The notes under the pieces were generated by a model. It searched no databases, was not told the origin of the DNA, and worked only from the letters and a program-made list of their open reading frames with translations. A stretch of DNA of 64,000 nt from Bacteroidota bacterium (GTDB lineage: Bacteria > Bacteroidota > Bacteroidia > Bacteroidales > JACABE01): assembly GCA_013377005.1 (NCBI GenBank), contig JACABE010000007.1, positions 55,963 through 119,962 of the forward strand, given 5' to 3'. Made by a program: the position numbers and the translations under genes. Every line of letters starts with the position of its first letter. The stretch's first letter is position 1. Below, in pieces: positions 10,091 to 19,825 of this stretch.

Positions 10091-10687
10091 TCAATGGCAA
10101 TTGCAACTCTTTGAGAAATAAATATCGGTATTGGGTAATAAATCGGCAATTGCTTTTTGTTTTTCGTCATTTATCAATACTACCCGCAAATCAAGTTTTT
10201 TAAGTGTATCTTTCAACTTTGAAATTTGCTCAGGAAAAACATCAATTTCGTTGCTCCAAAGATCTAAAAATTCAAGATTTATCAGATTTCCTATTTCGGC
10301 AGGAAGCTTGTAAATATCATTCTGATTAGCAACAAGTACTTCCAGATTGGTCAGAGCACCAATAGCAGCCGGAAGTTCGGTAAGATTGTTTTTTGATACA
10401 TTCAGCTTTTGCAAATTGGTGAGATTTGCAATTTCTTGCGGAATTTCGTGAAGCTTATTTTTTGCCAGAATCAGTTCTTGCAGATTGTACAAACCAAATA
10501 TGGCTTTCGGAATAACTTGTAATTTTTGTTTGCTTAAATCCAGGCGATATACTTTCTCCGGATTTTTTAAGGCTTGGCTAAGCGAATTATAAACAGGTTG
10601 TTGTTCGAGCTCATCTGGCGATAACAATTGTGCATTTACTGAAAAATGCAAACAAAAAATTCCGAGAATAGTAAAAATTCGTAGCAT
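10091..10687 (-). CDS. Secreted leucine-rich repeat protein
   Basis: 198 residues. Signal peptide 1-19 (ends SVNA). Residues about 45-165 hold five or six LRR units of about 23 residues with the L-x-x-L-x-L-x-x-N pattern (NLQELILAKNKLHEIP, NLEVLVANQNDIYKLP). The C terminus has CNC. It begins one base after the ribF stop codon, so it is translated from the same message. LRR proteins bind other proteins; this one has no enzymatic domain and no evident link to flavin synthesis. Confidence 0.85.
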   Translation of the reverse strand: MLRIFTILGIFCLHFSVNAQLLSPDELEQQPVYNSLSQALKNPEKVYRLDLSKQKLQVIPKAIFGLYNLQELILAKNKLHEIPQEIANLTNLQKLNVSKNNLTELPAAIGALTNLEVLVANQNDIYKLPAEIGNLINLEFLDLWSNEIDVFPEQISKLKDTLKKLDLRVVLINDEKQKAIADLLPNTDIYFSKSCNCH

Positions 10688-10688
10688 T

Positions 10689-11618
10689 TTAAGAATTTAA
10701 AATTGTTGTAGCCGTAATTTTATCGTTGTTTAACTGAACAACAAGTTCGTCTAAATTATTGAAACGTTCTTCATCTCTGATTTTATCAACAAAAAGCACT
10801 TTTATATATTGCCCGTAAATATCAGTATCAAATTCAAACAGATGAGCTTCTATCGAAAGTTTATTGATATTCAATGTAGGTCGGATACCAATATTAAGCA
10901 TTCCATTGAAAAATTTTTGATTCCATTCAACTTTTATGGCATAAACACCCATAGAAGGAATCAGTTTAAAATCATTTTCCATGTCAATATTGGCAGTCGG
11001 AAAACCAATTTTTCGTCCGATTTGATTGCCCAATATTACTTTGCCCGAAAGCTGATAAGAATATCCAAGCATTTTATTGGCTTCTCTTATATTACCATTA
11101 TCCAATGCTTCTCTTATTTTTGATGAACTAACAATATGGTTATCAATAGTTTTAACTTCGGCTTGAATAATATCAAACCCAAACTGCTTGCTTAAATCAT
11201 CCAGTCTGTTAAAATTATTATTTTCCTTGTTGCCAAATCGATTATCATGCCCCACAATCAGCGTTTTAACACTAAGTGTATCAATCAATACATTTTTCAC
11301 AAAATCAGCTGTACTTAATTTTGAAAATTCTAAGGTAAAAGGTAAAAAAATTAAATAATCAACTCCTAAATCTTCTATCAACTGTATCTTTTCTTGATAC
11401 GAATTAATAAATTTCAATTTATACGCATCATGATGCAACACCATACGAGGATGGGTATCAAAAGTAATAGCAACAGATTTACAACCCATTGCTTTAGCCG
11501 TTGAAGTAAGTTTTTCAAATATTTGTTTGTGACCCAAATGCACTCCATCAAACATTCCGATGGTTGCAACAGGATTGTGTAATTTCGGTATTTCACTAAG
11601 TATATGATATATTTTCAC
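10689..11618 (-). CDS. ribF: Bifunctional riboflavin kinase / FAD synthetase
   Basis: 309 residues. The N-terminal half is the adenylyltransferase (GMFDGVHLGHKQIFE at about 22-36, an HxGH motif, and SSKIREALDNGNI near 165). The C-terminal 125 residues are the flavokinase (GRKIGFPTANIDM and GMLNIGIRPT). It makes FMN and then FAD from riboflavin. It is the upstream gene of a two-gene minus-strand unit with the LRR protein. Confidence 0.96.
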   Translation of the reverse strand: MKIYHILSEIPKLHNPVATIGMFDGVHLGHKQIFEKLTSTAKAMGCKSVAITFDTHPRMVLHHDAYKLKFINSYQEKIQLIEDLGVDYLIFLPFTLEFSKLSTADFVKNVLIDTLSVKTLIVGHDNRFGNKENNNFNRLDDLSKQFGFDIIQAEVKTIDNHIVSSSKIREALDNGNIREANKMLGYSYQLSGKVILGNQIGRKIGFPTANIDMENDFKLIPSMGVYAIKVEWNQKFFNGMLNIGIRPTLNINKLSIEAHLFEFDTDIYGQYIKVLFVDKIRDEERFNNLDELVVQLNNDKITATTILNS

Positions 11619-11769
11619 GATGTAGTTTTATAAAAACAACAATCAAAAAGAAATTTGATAAAATTAATTTAATAGGCTAATTTTTGTATCAAAAAAACTT
11701 TATGCTTTTTTTTCTGTTATTAAAATAGATAAATTCGTGTCAAAATTAAAAAAATATCCTTCAACTTCT

Positions 11770-11777
11770 TATTTTTG
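11770..11777 (+). promoter_or_regulatory. -7 box TATTTTTG for atpDC
   Basis: TATTTTTG 66 bases before the atpD ATG is the best candidate for the Bacteroidota TAnnTTTG element in the ribF-atpD divergent spacer. No TTG at the preferred spacing. Confidence 0.3.
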
Positions 11778-11816
11778 TTAGAAATAAAATAGTATTTTCG
11801 CAGTTGAAATTTTTAA

Positions 11817-13352
<1,536 letters not shown>

Positions 13353-13391
13353 GCTTGTCTTCAAGAATTATAATGTATTAAAACATTTTAC

Positions 13392-13628
13392 ATGAATATC
13401 GAAATTATTACACCTGATGAAACCATCTTTAACGGAGTTGCAAAGTTGGTTCAATTTCCTGGTATTGATGGGTCATTTGAAATACTTAACAATCATGCAC
13501 CAATGATATCTGTATTGAAAAAAGGCAAAATTAAATTACAGGACGAAAATAATCAAACTCAATTTTTTGAAGTTAAAGGTGGCGTAGTTGAAGTATTAAA
13601 AAATAAAGTTTTAGTTTTAGCTGAATAA
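13392..13628 (+). CDS. atpC: F-type ATP synthase subunit epsilon (short form)
   Basis: 78 residues. It covers the N-terminal beta-sandwich that binds the gamma subunit and c-ring (NIEIITPDETIFNGVAKLVQ, NNHAPMISVLKKGKI). The two-helix C-terminal domain of the usual 130-residue protein, which inhibits ATP hydrolysis in other bacteria, is absent. Short forms like this are usual in Bacteroidota. Co-transcribed with atpD. Confidence 0.93.
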   Translation: MNIEIITPDETIFNGVAKLVQFPGIDGSFEILNNHAPMISVLKKGKIKLQDENNQTQFFEVKGGVVEVLKNKVLVLAE

Positions 13629-13684
13629 ATTTTAAAACCCATATATTAAATTAGAACTCATGTTTTCATTTTTTCTTAAAAACT

Positions 13685-13882
13685 ATGGAAAAAGAAAATA
13701 AAAAGAAAAACTGCCCTAGCTGTGGTAATGAATTTGAATGTTTTCATAATGCTGATTGCTGGTGTACAAAATATACCATTAGCGATGATAATTCAAAATA
13801 CCTTGCATTGCACTATAATGATTGTTTGTGTGAGCAATGTTTGCTTAAATTCGTTGATTTAGATGTAGATACAAATTTATAG
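13685..13882 (+). CDS. Cysteine-rich CWC family protein
   Basis: 65 residues with the CPSCGNEFEC, DCWC and CLCEQCL cysteine clusters of the Cys_rich_CWC family, a presumed small zinc-binding protein of unknown function. It starts 56 bases after atpC on the same strand and may be read from the atp message. No signal peptide. Confidence 0.8.
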   Translation: MEKENKKKNCPSCGNEFECFHNADCWCTKYTISDDNSKYLALHYNDCLCEQCLLKFVDLDVDTNL

Positions 13883-13901
13883 CATTTCCAGCATTATAAT
13901 T

Positions 13902-13931
13902 TTGCTGTTTCAACTTTAATTTTTATCTTTG
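13902..13931 (+). promoter_or_regulatory. Consensus Bacteroidota promoter of tRNA-Cys
   Basis: TTG at 13902-13904, 19 bases, then TATCTTTG at 13924-13931. This is an exact match to the TTG-N19-TAnnTTTG promoter described for Bacteroidota, placed 17 bases before the mature tRNA. Confidence 0.8.
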
Positions 13932-13948
13932 CACCCGCTTTAAAACAA

Positions 13949-14022
13949 GGTATCGTGGCCGAGCGGCTAGGCACCGGTCTGCAAAACCGGCTACAGCGGT
14001 TCGAATCCGCTCGATACCTCCA
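13949..14022 (+). tRNA. tRNA-Cys (GCA)
   Basis: Acceptor GGTATCG pairs with CGATACC. The anticodon stem is CCGGT/ACCGG with loop CTGCAAA, giving anticodon GCA. The T arm is GCGGT-TCGAATC-CGCTC-like. The discriminator T is at 14019 and CCA is encoded at 14020-14022. A perfect terminator hairpin follows directly. Confidence 0.97.
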
Positions 14023-14025
14023 CTT

Positions 14026-14066
14026 AAACCGCTATTATTTTAAATAAATAATAGCGGTTTTTTATT
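14026..14066 (+). terminator. Intrinsic terminator after tRNA-Cys
   Basis: Perfect 15-bp stem, AAACCGCTATTATTT (14026-14040) with its complement (14046-14060), five-base loop, then a T run. Confidence 0.9.
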
Positions 14067-14114
14067 TTTAACAATCTTTAATCTCTGTTTTTTAAACCTA
14101 ATTATTTAAATTTA

Positions 14115-14122
14115 TATCTTTG
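14115..14122 (+). promoter_or_regulatory. -7 box TATCTTTG for the Bax-inhibitor family gene
   Basis: Exact TATCTTTG, 25 bases before the ATG. No TTG at the usual spacing. Confidence 0.6.
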
Positions 14123-14147
14123 CATTAAATTTTAAATATTAAATACC

Positions 14148-14882
14148 ATGTTTAATCAGGAAGAAAATAATTATAATACAATTAACAGCACTAGTGATGG
14201 GACTCTATCAAGTACCCGAACATTTATTTCGGGTGTTTTTACCTGGATGTTTTTAGCTTTAACAGTCACAGCGATTACAGCCTATCTATTCGCATCCAAT
14301 CCTCAGTTAATGAGTCTTCTTATCAGCGAAAGCGGAAAAGGCATGTCAACATTAGGTTATATTGTAATGTTTGCCCCACTGGGCTTTGTTCTTGCTATGG
14401 GAATGGGGTTTGCTCGTTTTTCCTCAGCATTGATTACTTTATTGTTTGCCATTTTTGCGGTATTAATGGGTATGAGCTTAAGTTTTATATTTTTAGCATA
14501 CACCTTAGGCTCAATTTACATAACCTTTGCTGTTGCTGCCGGAATGTTTGGTATTATGGCTGTTACTGGTTATACTACCAAAACAGATTTAACTAACTTT
14601 GGTTCTCTCATGATGATGGGATTGATAGGTATTATCATTGCAAGTATCGTAAATTGGTTTGTTGGAAGCAGTATGATGGGATACATCATAAGTATAATTG
14701 GTGTATTGGTTTTCACGGGGCTAACTGCTTATGATGTTCAAAAACTGAAAAGAATGGGCGAAGGTGCAGTTTATGGTGCTGAATCAACCAAAAAATTAAT
14801 GATTATGGGTGCATTGACTCTTTATCTGGATTTTATTAATCTGTTTTTGTTTTTACTGCGCCTTATGGGTAATCGCAAATAG
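14148..14882 (+). CDS. Bax inhibitor-1 / YccA family membrane protein
   Basis: 244 residues with seven hydrophobic segments spread from about residue 25 to 240. Family marks include GVFTWMFLALTVTAITAYLF near the N terminus and the conserved late segment FTGLTAYDVQKLKRMGEGA followed by LYLDFINLFLFLLR. The family covers inner-membrane proteins linked in other bacteria to calcium leak and to FtsH (YccA); the role here is inferred from family only. It has its own promoter box and is followed by a terminator-like hairpin. Confidence 0.92.
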   Translation: MFNQEENNYNTINSTSDGTLSSTRTFISGVFTWMFLALTVTAITAYLFASNPQLMSLLISESGKGMSTLGYIVMFAPLGFVLAMGMGFARFSSALITLLFAIFAVLMGMSLSFIFLAYTLGSIYITFAVAAGMFGIMAVTGYTTKTDLTNFGSLMMMGLIGIIIASIVNWFVGSSMMGYIISIIGVLVFTGLTAYDVQKLKRMGEGAVYGAESTKKLMIMGALTLYLDFINLFLFLLRLMGNRK

Positions 14883-14910
14883 AATTACAACTTAATATTT
14901 TGTTTAATCA

Positions 14911-14944
14911 AAAACTCTCTGTCATTTGAAAAGAGAGTTTTTTA
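14911..14944 (+). terminator. Terminator between the Bax-inhibitor gene and fabD
   Basis: AAACTCTCT (14912-14920) pairs with AGAGAGTTT (14932-14940), followed by T-rich sequence. It ends only 19 bases before the fabD start, so fabD is either transcribed by read-through or has a promoter overlapping this hairpin. Confidence 0.7.
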
Positions 14945-14962
14945 ATTTAAAAAAGAAAATTT

Positions 14963-15841
14963 ATGAAGAAAGTATATGTATTTCCCGGACAGGGAGCACA
15001 ATTTGTAGGCATGGGCAAAGATTTATATGATAATAATGCCGAAGCTAAAGCAATGTTTGAAAAAGCGAATGAAATTCTTGGTTTTCGTATAACTGATTTG
15101 ATGTTTGCAGGAACTCCTGAAGATTTGGTTCAAACCAATGTTACACAACCTGCAATTTTCCTACATTCTGTGATATTAGCCCACACATTGGGCGAAAGTT
15201 TTAAACCTGATATGGTTGCCGGACATTCTTTAGGCGAATTCTCAGCGTTGGTTGCCAACAAAACCCTGACTTTTGAGGATGGGTTGCGTTTGGTTGCCAA
15301 ACGTGCCAATGCCATGCAAAAAGCTTGCGAAAAAGAACCTTCTACCATGGCTGCTATCTTAGGCTTAGACGATAATATTGTGGAAGAAGTATGTGCTTCA
15401 ATTGATGAAGTGGTAGTTCCTGCCAATTATAATAGCCCCGGTCAATTGGTTATCTCCGGATCGATAAAAGGCATTGAAATAGCTTGCGAAAAAATGAAAG
15501 CTGCCGGTGCTAAACGTGCATTACCATTAAAAGTTGGTGGTGCTTTCCATTCACCATTAATGGAACCAGCTCGCATAGAATTAGCCGAAGCAATCAACAA
15601 TACTACTTTTAGTACTCCTATCTGCCCTGTTTACCAAAATGTTAATGCTAAACCTGTTACCAATCCTGACGAAATCAAGCAAAATTTAATTGCACAATTA
15701 ACTTCACCGGTTCGTTGGACGCAAATTGCCGAAAACATGATTGCTCATGGTGGTACTTCTTTTGTAGAAGTGGGCCCAGGAACAGTTTTGCAAGGCTTAA
15801 TTAAAAAGGTAAAAGCAGATGCTGAAACGATGAGTGCATAA
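14963..15841 (+). CDS. fabD: Malonyl-CoA:ACP transacylase
   Basis: 292 residues. It transfers malonyl from CoA to acyl carrier protein for fatty-acid synthesis. The N-terminal PGQGAQFVGMG forms the oxyanion region, GHSLGE places the nucleophile at S89, KRANAMQ supplies the carboxylate-binding Arg, and GAFHSPLM places the catalytic His at H196. It ends in GPGTVLQGLIKK as expected. It stands alone between two terminators. Confidence 0.96.
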   Translation: MKKVYVFPGQGAQFVGMGKDLYDNNAEAKAMFEKANEILGFRITDLMFAGTPEDLVQTNVTQPAIFLHSVILAHTLGESFKPDMVAGHSLGEFSALVANKTLTFEDGLRLVAKRANAMQKACEKEPSTMAAILGLDDNIVEEVCASIDEVVVPANYNSPGQLVISGSIKGIEIACEKMKAAGAKRALPLKVGGAFHSPLMEPARIELAEAINNTTFSTPICPVYQNVNAKPVTNPDEIKQNLIAQLTSPVRWTQIAENMIAHGGTSFVEVGPGTVLQGLIKKVKADAETMSA

Positions 15842-15868
15842 TCCTTAAAAATATCTATTCAAAAAAGA

Positions 15869-15905
15869 AAGCCCATTTTACTTTTATAGCAAAATGGGCT
15901 TTTGT
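15869..15905 (+). terminator. Intrinsic terminator of fabD
   Basis: GCCCATTTT (15871-15879) pairs with AAAATGGGC (15891-15899), followed by TTTT, 30 bases after the fabD stop. Confidence 0.85.
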
Positions 15906-15938
15906 AATAATAGAAAGAATTCAATGTACAAATTGTAA

Positions 15939-16251
15939 AAAAATAATGAATTAAACATCCATAAACCTTTTTCTGTATCAAATTACCCGAATCCATTTAC
16001 AAAAAATGCAATGCTGATTATTAAAATCCCAAATTCAACTAATTATCAGAAAGCAATTATTAAATTTTTCAATAATTTGGGCGAAATCGTTAAAATAATA
16101 CCTGCTGATGGTCTTAATAAAAACTCAGATACTTATCGTATTCCACTTTCAGTTAATGATAATTTTGAATTAACTTCATGAACTTATTATTATGTTTTGG
16201 AAGTAGATGGCAAAAAAAGTGCCATCTAGTAAAATGACACTTATAAAATGA
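15939..16251 (+). pseudogene. Remnant of a T9SS type A sorting domain
   Basis: Translation from about 15978 gives SNYPNPFTKNAMLIIKIP, a classic start of a type A type-IX-secretion tail, and ends near the VDGKK core of such tails. The frame is interrupted by TGA where the family has Gly (FELTS-stop-TYYYVLEVDGKK), then a one-base insertion at 16227-16230 precedes a restored ending KMTLIK-stop. No body of the cargo protein lies upstream, where the fabD terminator sits. The final TGA overlaps the ATG of the next gene (ATGA at 16248-16251), indicating a former operon. Confidence 0.7.
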
Positions 16252-16823
16252 AATTGAAAAACATTCTTATTTCAGTTATTTTTATTTTTTCATTCGGACA
16301 AATATACGCTCAAAACCTTGAGTTTTATCGAGAAGATATTACTTTTGGAATCAAAGACAAATACTTTTATGTAAAAGGAGATTACTATTTCTATAATGTT
16401 GGAAATGATAGTGTAAATAGCTTATTATTTTATCCCTTTCCTATTGACAGTAATTATGGTAACGTTGATTCAATCAACATAATAATGATAAGCGACTCCT
16501 CAAATGCTATTCAAAACATTAGTGAATCGGGTGCTTTGTTTGCTTTAAAAATCAAACCTTACGGAAGCAAAAAAAATCAATATTTCTTATCGATAAAAAT
16601 TATTAGGGAAAAAGCTGAATATATTTTACTAACTACCAAAGAATGAGGAAAACCTTTTGAACAAGTAAATTACAAATTGATAGTTCCTACTAAAATTCAG
16701 GTTCTATCCTTATCCTACCCCAAAGATTCAAGTTATTTAATAAATAATAAAGTAATTTATCTTTGGCACAAAGAAAAATTTATGCATGATAAAAATATGA
16801 TTATTGAGTTTAATAATTTCTAA
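16248..16823 (+). pseudogene. Small secreted protein gene with a premature TGA
   Basis: A signal peptide (MKLKNILISVIFIFSFGQIYA) starts a frame of 191 codons. It stops at TGA 16644-16646 after LLTTKE, then continues in the same frame as GKPFEQVNYKLIVPTKIQVL to a TAA at 16821. The TGA is probably a mutated Trp or Gly codon. The N-terminal 132 residues are beta-rich; I do not recognise the family. It overlaps the end of the decayed sorting-tail gene by four bases and looks like part of the same degenerating unit. The full frame ends one base before the convergent minus-strand gene. Confidence 0.65.
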
Positions 16824-18086
16824 TCAGGTTTTTCTTTTTTCTTTTTTTGCAGCAGGAAATAATATATTATTCAATATTAGCCTATAGCCTGGTGAGTTAG
16901 GAAATAAATTAAGGTCAGTAGGTGGATCGCCAACCAAGTGCTCATAATCTTCTGGATCGTGACCGCCATAAAAAGTCCAGGTACCTTTTCCAAAATCGCC
17001 ATGTATATAACGGGCTTCGTTTAATGCTTTGTTTTCGCCCATTATTAATACATTAGACTTTATGAATTGCTTTCTGAAAGCTGTAGTTTGTCCCATAAAA
17101 CCTTTAATTACCATTTCGTGATTCTGACATAACATCGAAGGTACCCAATCCCATTTAGCTGAAAAATCAAACAAAGTAAAAAAATCTTTGTCTTGCCCGA
17201 TTCTTCCGCGCGTTTGGGTGGCATCAATAGAAGATATTTCATAATCATAAGGACTGGTAACGAGAGTGAAGTCTTTAAAAGCAAAGCAATTATTATAATC
17301 AAGTTGTTGTTGTGCATTTGGGCTCATGGGATCCCCGTCGAACATTACATCGCAGATATCCGTATGCTCTGCTGCTAAAGCTACATCGTAACTATCCGGT
17401 GCCGAACACATAGAAAATAAATATCCACCTCCTGCTACAAAATCTCTGATTTTTTTAGCAACCGCTAATTTTAACTGTGATGCTTTTGTAAATCCATATT
17501 TTCTTGCAGTTTCTTCAGTTGTTTTTACGTCATTCTGATACCATTCTGCATTGCGATAGGAAGCCCAGAATTTTCCATATTGTCCTGTAAAATCCTCATG
17601 ATGAAGATGTAACCAATCATATAATGGCAAAGAACCATTCATAATATCCTCATCGTAAATAACTTCATATGGAATTTCAGAATATTTAAGCACCAATGTT
17701 ACCGCATCATCCCAAGGTTGTTTGTTTTTGGGTGAATATACTGCTATTTTAGGTGCTTTATGTAATTTAACTTCATCCATATTAGCTTCTGGATCTGCTA
17801 TTTGTTGTAAAATTGCAGTACTTTGAACATCCGCAATTACTTGATAAGAAACACCTCTTATTTTTAATTCTTTTTCAAATAACTCAACATATTTAAACAT
17901 AAAACTCCCACCGCGATAGTTAAGTAGCCAACTTGCCTCAACATCATGCTGTAATACCCAATAGGTAATACCATAAGCTTTTAAATGGTTTTTTTGAGTA
18001 TTATCCATTGGAATAAGTATATATGCTGCTTTGAGCGATATACTTATCATAATTATAAAAAGGAAAAATATATTTCGTTTGTACAT
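16824..18086 (-). CDS. Secreted protein of the Bacteroidota family often labelled asparagine synthetase B
   Basis: 420 residues, signal peptide 1-20 (ends SLKA). The sequence matches a conserved Bacteroidota family beginning AYILIPMDNTQKNHLKAYGI and containing WLLNYRGGSF, LYDWLHLHHEDFTGQYGKFW and DYEHLVGDPPTDL. From memory, database entries call it asparagine synthetase B, but it has neither the N-terminal Cys glutaminase nor the ATP pyrophosphatase motif SGGxDS. The middle (VAGGGYLFSMCSAPDS) resembles the core of GATase1-like folds. Function is unknown. It is downstream of dnaB on the same strand, 82 bases apart. Confidence 0.7.
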   Translation of the reverse strand: MYKRNIFFLFIIMISISLKAAYILIPMDNTQKNHLKAYGITYWVLQHDVEASWLLNYRGGSFMFKYVELFEKELKIRGVSYQVIADVQSTAILQQIADPEANMDEVKLHKAPKIAVYSPKNKQPWDDAVTLVLKYSEIPYEVIYDEDIMNGSLPLYDWLHLHHEDFTGQYGKFWASYRNAEWYQNDVKTTEETARKYGFTKASQLKLAVAKKIRDFVAGGGYLFSMCSAPDSYDVALAAEHTDICDVMFDGDPMSPNAQQQLDYNNCFAFKDFTLVTSPYDYEISSIDATQTRGRIGQDKDFFTLFDFSAKWDWVPSMLCQNHEMVIKGFMGQTTAFRKQFIKSNVLIMGENKALNEARYIHGDFGKGTWTFYGGHDPEDYEHLVGDPPTDLNLFPNSPGYRLILNNILFPAAKKEKRKT

Positions 18087-18168
18087 TTATTTTGTTTTTT
18101 TGAAAAATCGGCAAATCATTATTACAACCCCATTAGATAATTGTTGTTCATTATTTCACTGTTTTTTA

Positions 18169-19692
18169 TCAAAAAGGTACATCATCGTTCATATCATTCA
18201 TTTTAGAAGGGATTGTTCTTGTAATTGGTGTATTCTCGAACTCATTATTAGGTCTTATATAATCATTTGTATCAAATTCTGTGCTATCGTCATCGGCAAA
18301 TTTTGCAAAAGTGTTAATAAACCTTAACCTAACCTCATCGGTAGCACCATTACGATGCTTAGCAATAATAATATCAGCCATTCCGCGCGTATCGCCTTTT
18401 TCATCCTGATCAATTTTATAATAATCAGGACGGTATATAAACATTACAATATCTGCATCTTGCTCAATAGCACCTGATTCACGTAAATCAGAAAGAATTG
18501 GTTTTTTTGTTCCACCACGAGTTTCTACGGCACGGCTTAATTGCGACAAAGCTAAAATCGGAATTCTCAATTCTTTAGCCAAAGCTTTTAATTGCCTGGA
18601 AATCATGCTGATTTCCTGCTCTCTATTTCCTCTAGCCTCAGAAGAACCTTGCATAAGTTGCAAATAATCAATAAAAACCATTGAAATATCGTGTTTCTGC
18701 TTTAACCGACGACATTTTGCCCGTAATTCAAATATAGTAAGAGCTGGAGTATCATCAATATACAAAGGTGCATCAATCAGAGAAGTAACTTTAGAATTCA
18801 ATTGCTCCCATTCATATCTTTCTAAATTACCTTTTTTTAATTTATCAGCCGTAAGTTGCGATTCGCTAGATATTAAACGCATAACCAACTCAACAGCTGA
18901 CATTTCTAAAGAGAAAAAAGCAACGGATTTTTTAAAGTCAACAGCAATATTACGAGCCATAGTTAATGCAAATGCAGTTTTCCCCATTGAAGGACGAGCT
19001 GCTAAAATAATTAAGTTTGATTTCTGCCAACCGGAAGTAAGTCTGTCTAATTTTGTAAATCCTGAAGGAACACCACTCAAACCATTCTCGTGATCTTTAA
19101 CAGCTTCTATTTCTTTGATAGCTTCTCTAATTATAGATTGCATATCAGCATAATCGCTTCTAAAATTCTTTTCACCAATAGACAATAAACTACTTTCGGT
19201 TTTATCAAGCAATTCGAGTACATCAGTGGTATCTTCGTAAGCGTCGTGCTCAATTTCAGAGGCAATCTTTATTAGTTCTCGCTGTATGTATTTTTGTGAA
19301 ATAATACGGGAGTGAAATTCAATATTGGCAGCAGAAGCGACTCTATTGGTCAGTTGTGTAATATAGTAAGCACCACCTACAAATTCAAGCTCACCTTGTG
19401 TTTTCAATTCGTTAGTAACGGTTAATATATCAACGGGATGCGAATTGGCAAACAAACGACAGATTGAAGAATAAATCTTTTGATGCTGTTCTTTATAAAA
19501 AAACTCTGGTTTTAATATATCTATAACGGCATTAAGAGCATCTTGTTCGAGCATAAGAGCACCCAATACGGCTTCTTCGAGATCAACTGCCTGAGGCTGC
19601 ATTCTTCCCTGCTGTGCCAATGAATGAATAGCAGCTAAACTCTGAGCTGTTCTTTTGCGCTTATTATCTTTTGGTAATATATTTTCTTCCAT
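18169..19692 (-). CDS. dnaB: Replicative DNA helicase
   Basis: 507 residues. The N-terminal domain (QAVDLEEAVLGALMLEQDAL) binds primase and is followed by the RecA-like motor with Walker A (ARPSMGKTAFALTMA, about residues 230-244), Walker B (MVFIDYLQLM) and the SREIS/RQLKALAKEL region. It is a hexameric helicase that unwinds DNA ahead of the fork and recruits DnaG, whose gene is also in this window. The C-terminal tail is acidic (NDMNDDVPF). No intein is present. Confidence 0.97.
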   Translation of the reverse strand: MEENILPKDNKRKRTAQSLAAIHSLAQQGRMQPQAVDLEEAVLGALMLEQDALNAVIDILKPEFFYKEQHQKIYSSICRLFANSHPVDILTVTNELKTQGELEFVGGAYYITQLTNRVASAANIEFHSRIISQKYIQRELIKIASEIEHDAYEDTTDVLELLDKTESSLLSIGEKNFRSDYADMQSIIREAIKEIEAVKDHENGLSGVPSGFTKLDRLTSGWQKSNLIILAARPSMGKTAFALTMARNIAVDFKKSVAFFSLEMSAVELVMRLISSESQLTADKLKKGNLERYEWEQLNSKVTSLIDAPLYIDDTPALTIFELRAKCRRLKQKHDISMVFIDYLQLMQGSSEARGNREQEISMISRQLKALAKELRIPILALSQLSRAVETRGGTKKPILSDLRESGAIEQDADIVMFIYRPDYYKIDQDEKGDTRGMADIIIAKHRNGATDEVRLRFINTFAKFADDDSTEFDTNDYIRPNNEFENTPITRTIPSKMNDMNDDVPF

Positions 19693-19721
19693 TTGTCAAA
19701 ATTACATAAATATGTTGAGTG

Positions 19722-19729
19722 CAAAAATA
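19722..19729 (-). promoter_or_regulatory. -7 box TATTTTTG for dnaB
   Basis: On the minus strand, TATTTTTG lies 30 bases before the dnaB ATG. A second box (TAATTTTG, 19697-19704) sits only five bases from the ATG and is less likely. Confidence 0.35.
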
Positions 19730-19795
19730 AATCAATCAAATAATATTTCGTAATATTATTTTTTATTTTCTAAATCTATTTATCAAACAGTTTGT

Positions 19796-19803
19796 TAATT
19801 TTG
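19796..19803 (+). promoter_or_regulatory. -7 box TAATTTTG that fixes the hydrolase start
   Basis: TAATTTTG ends one base before the first possible ATG (19805). Transcription would begin a few bases downstream, so the second ATG at 19826 is the better start. Confidence 0.5.
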
Positions 19804-19825
19804 TATGTACATAAAAAATATAATT

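Noticed and set aside
16017-16823. Two in-frame TGA codons close together, suggesting TGA recoding
   Set aside because: TGA ends ordinary genes here (porZ, the MazG-like gene, the TPR/HExxH gene) and is the regulatory stop in prfB. The remnant also has an indel, so decay is the simpler reading.
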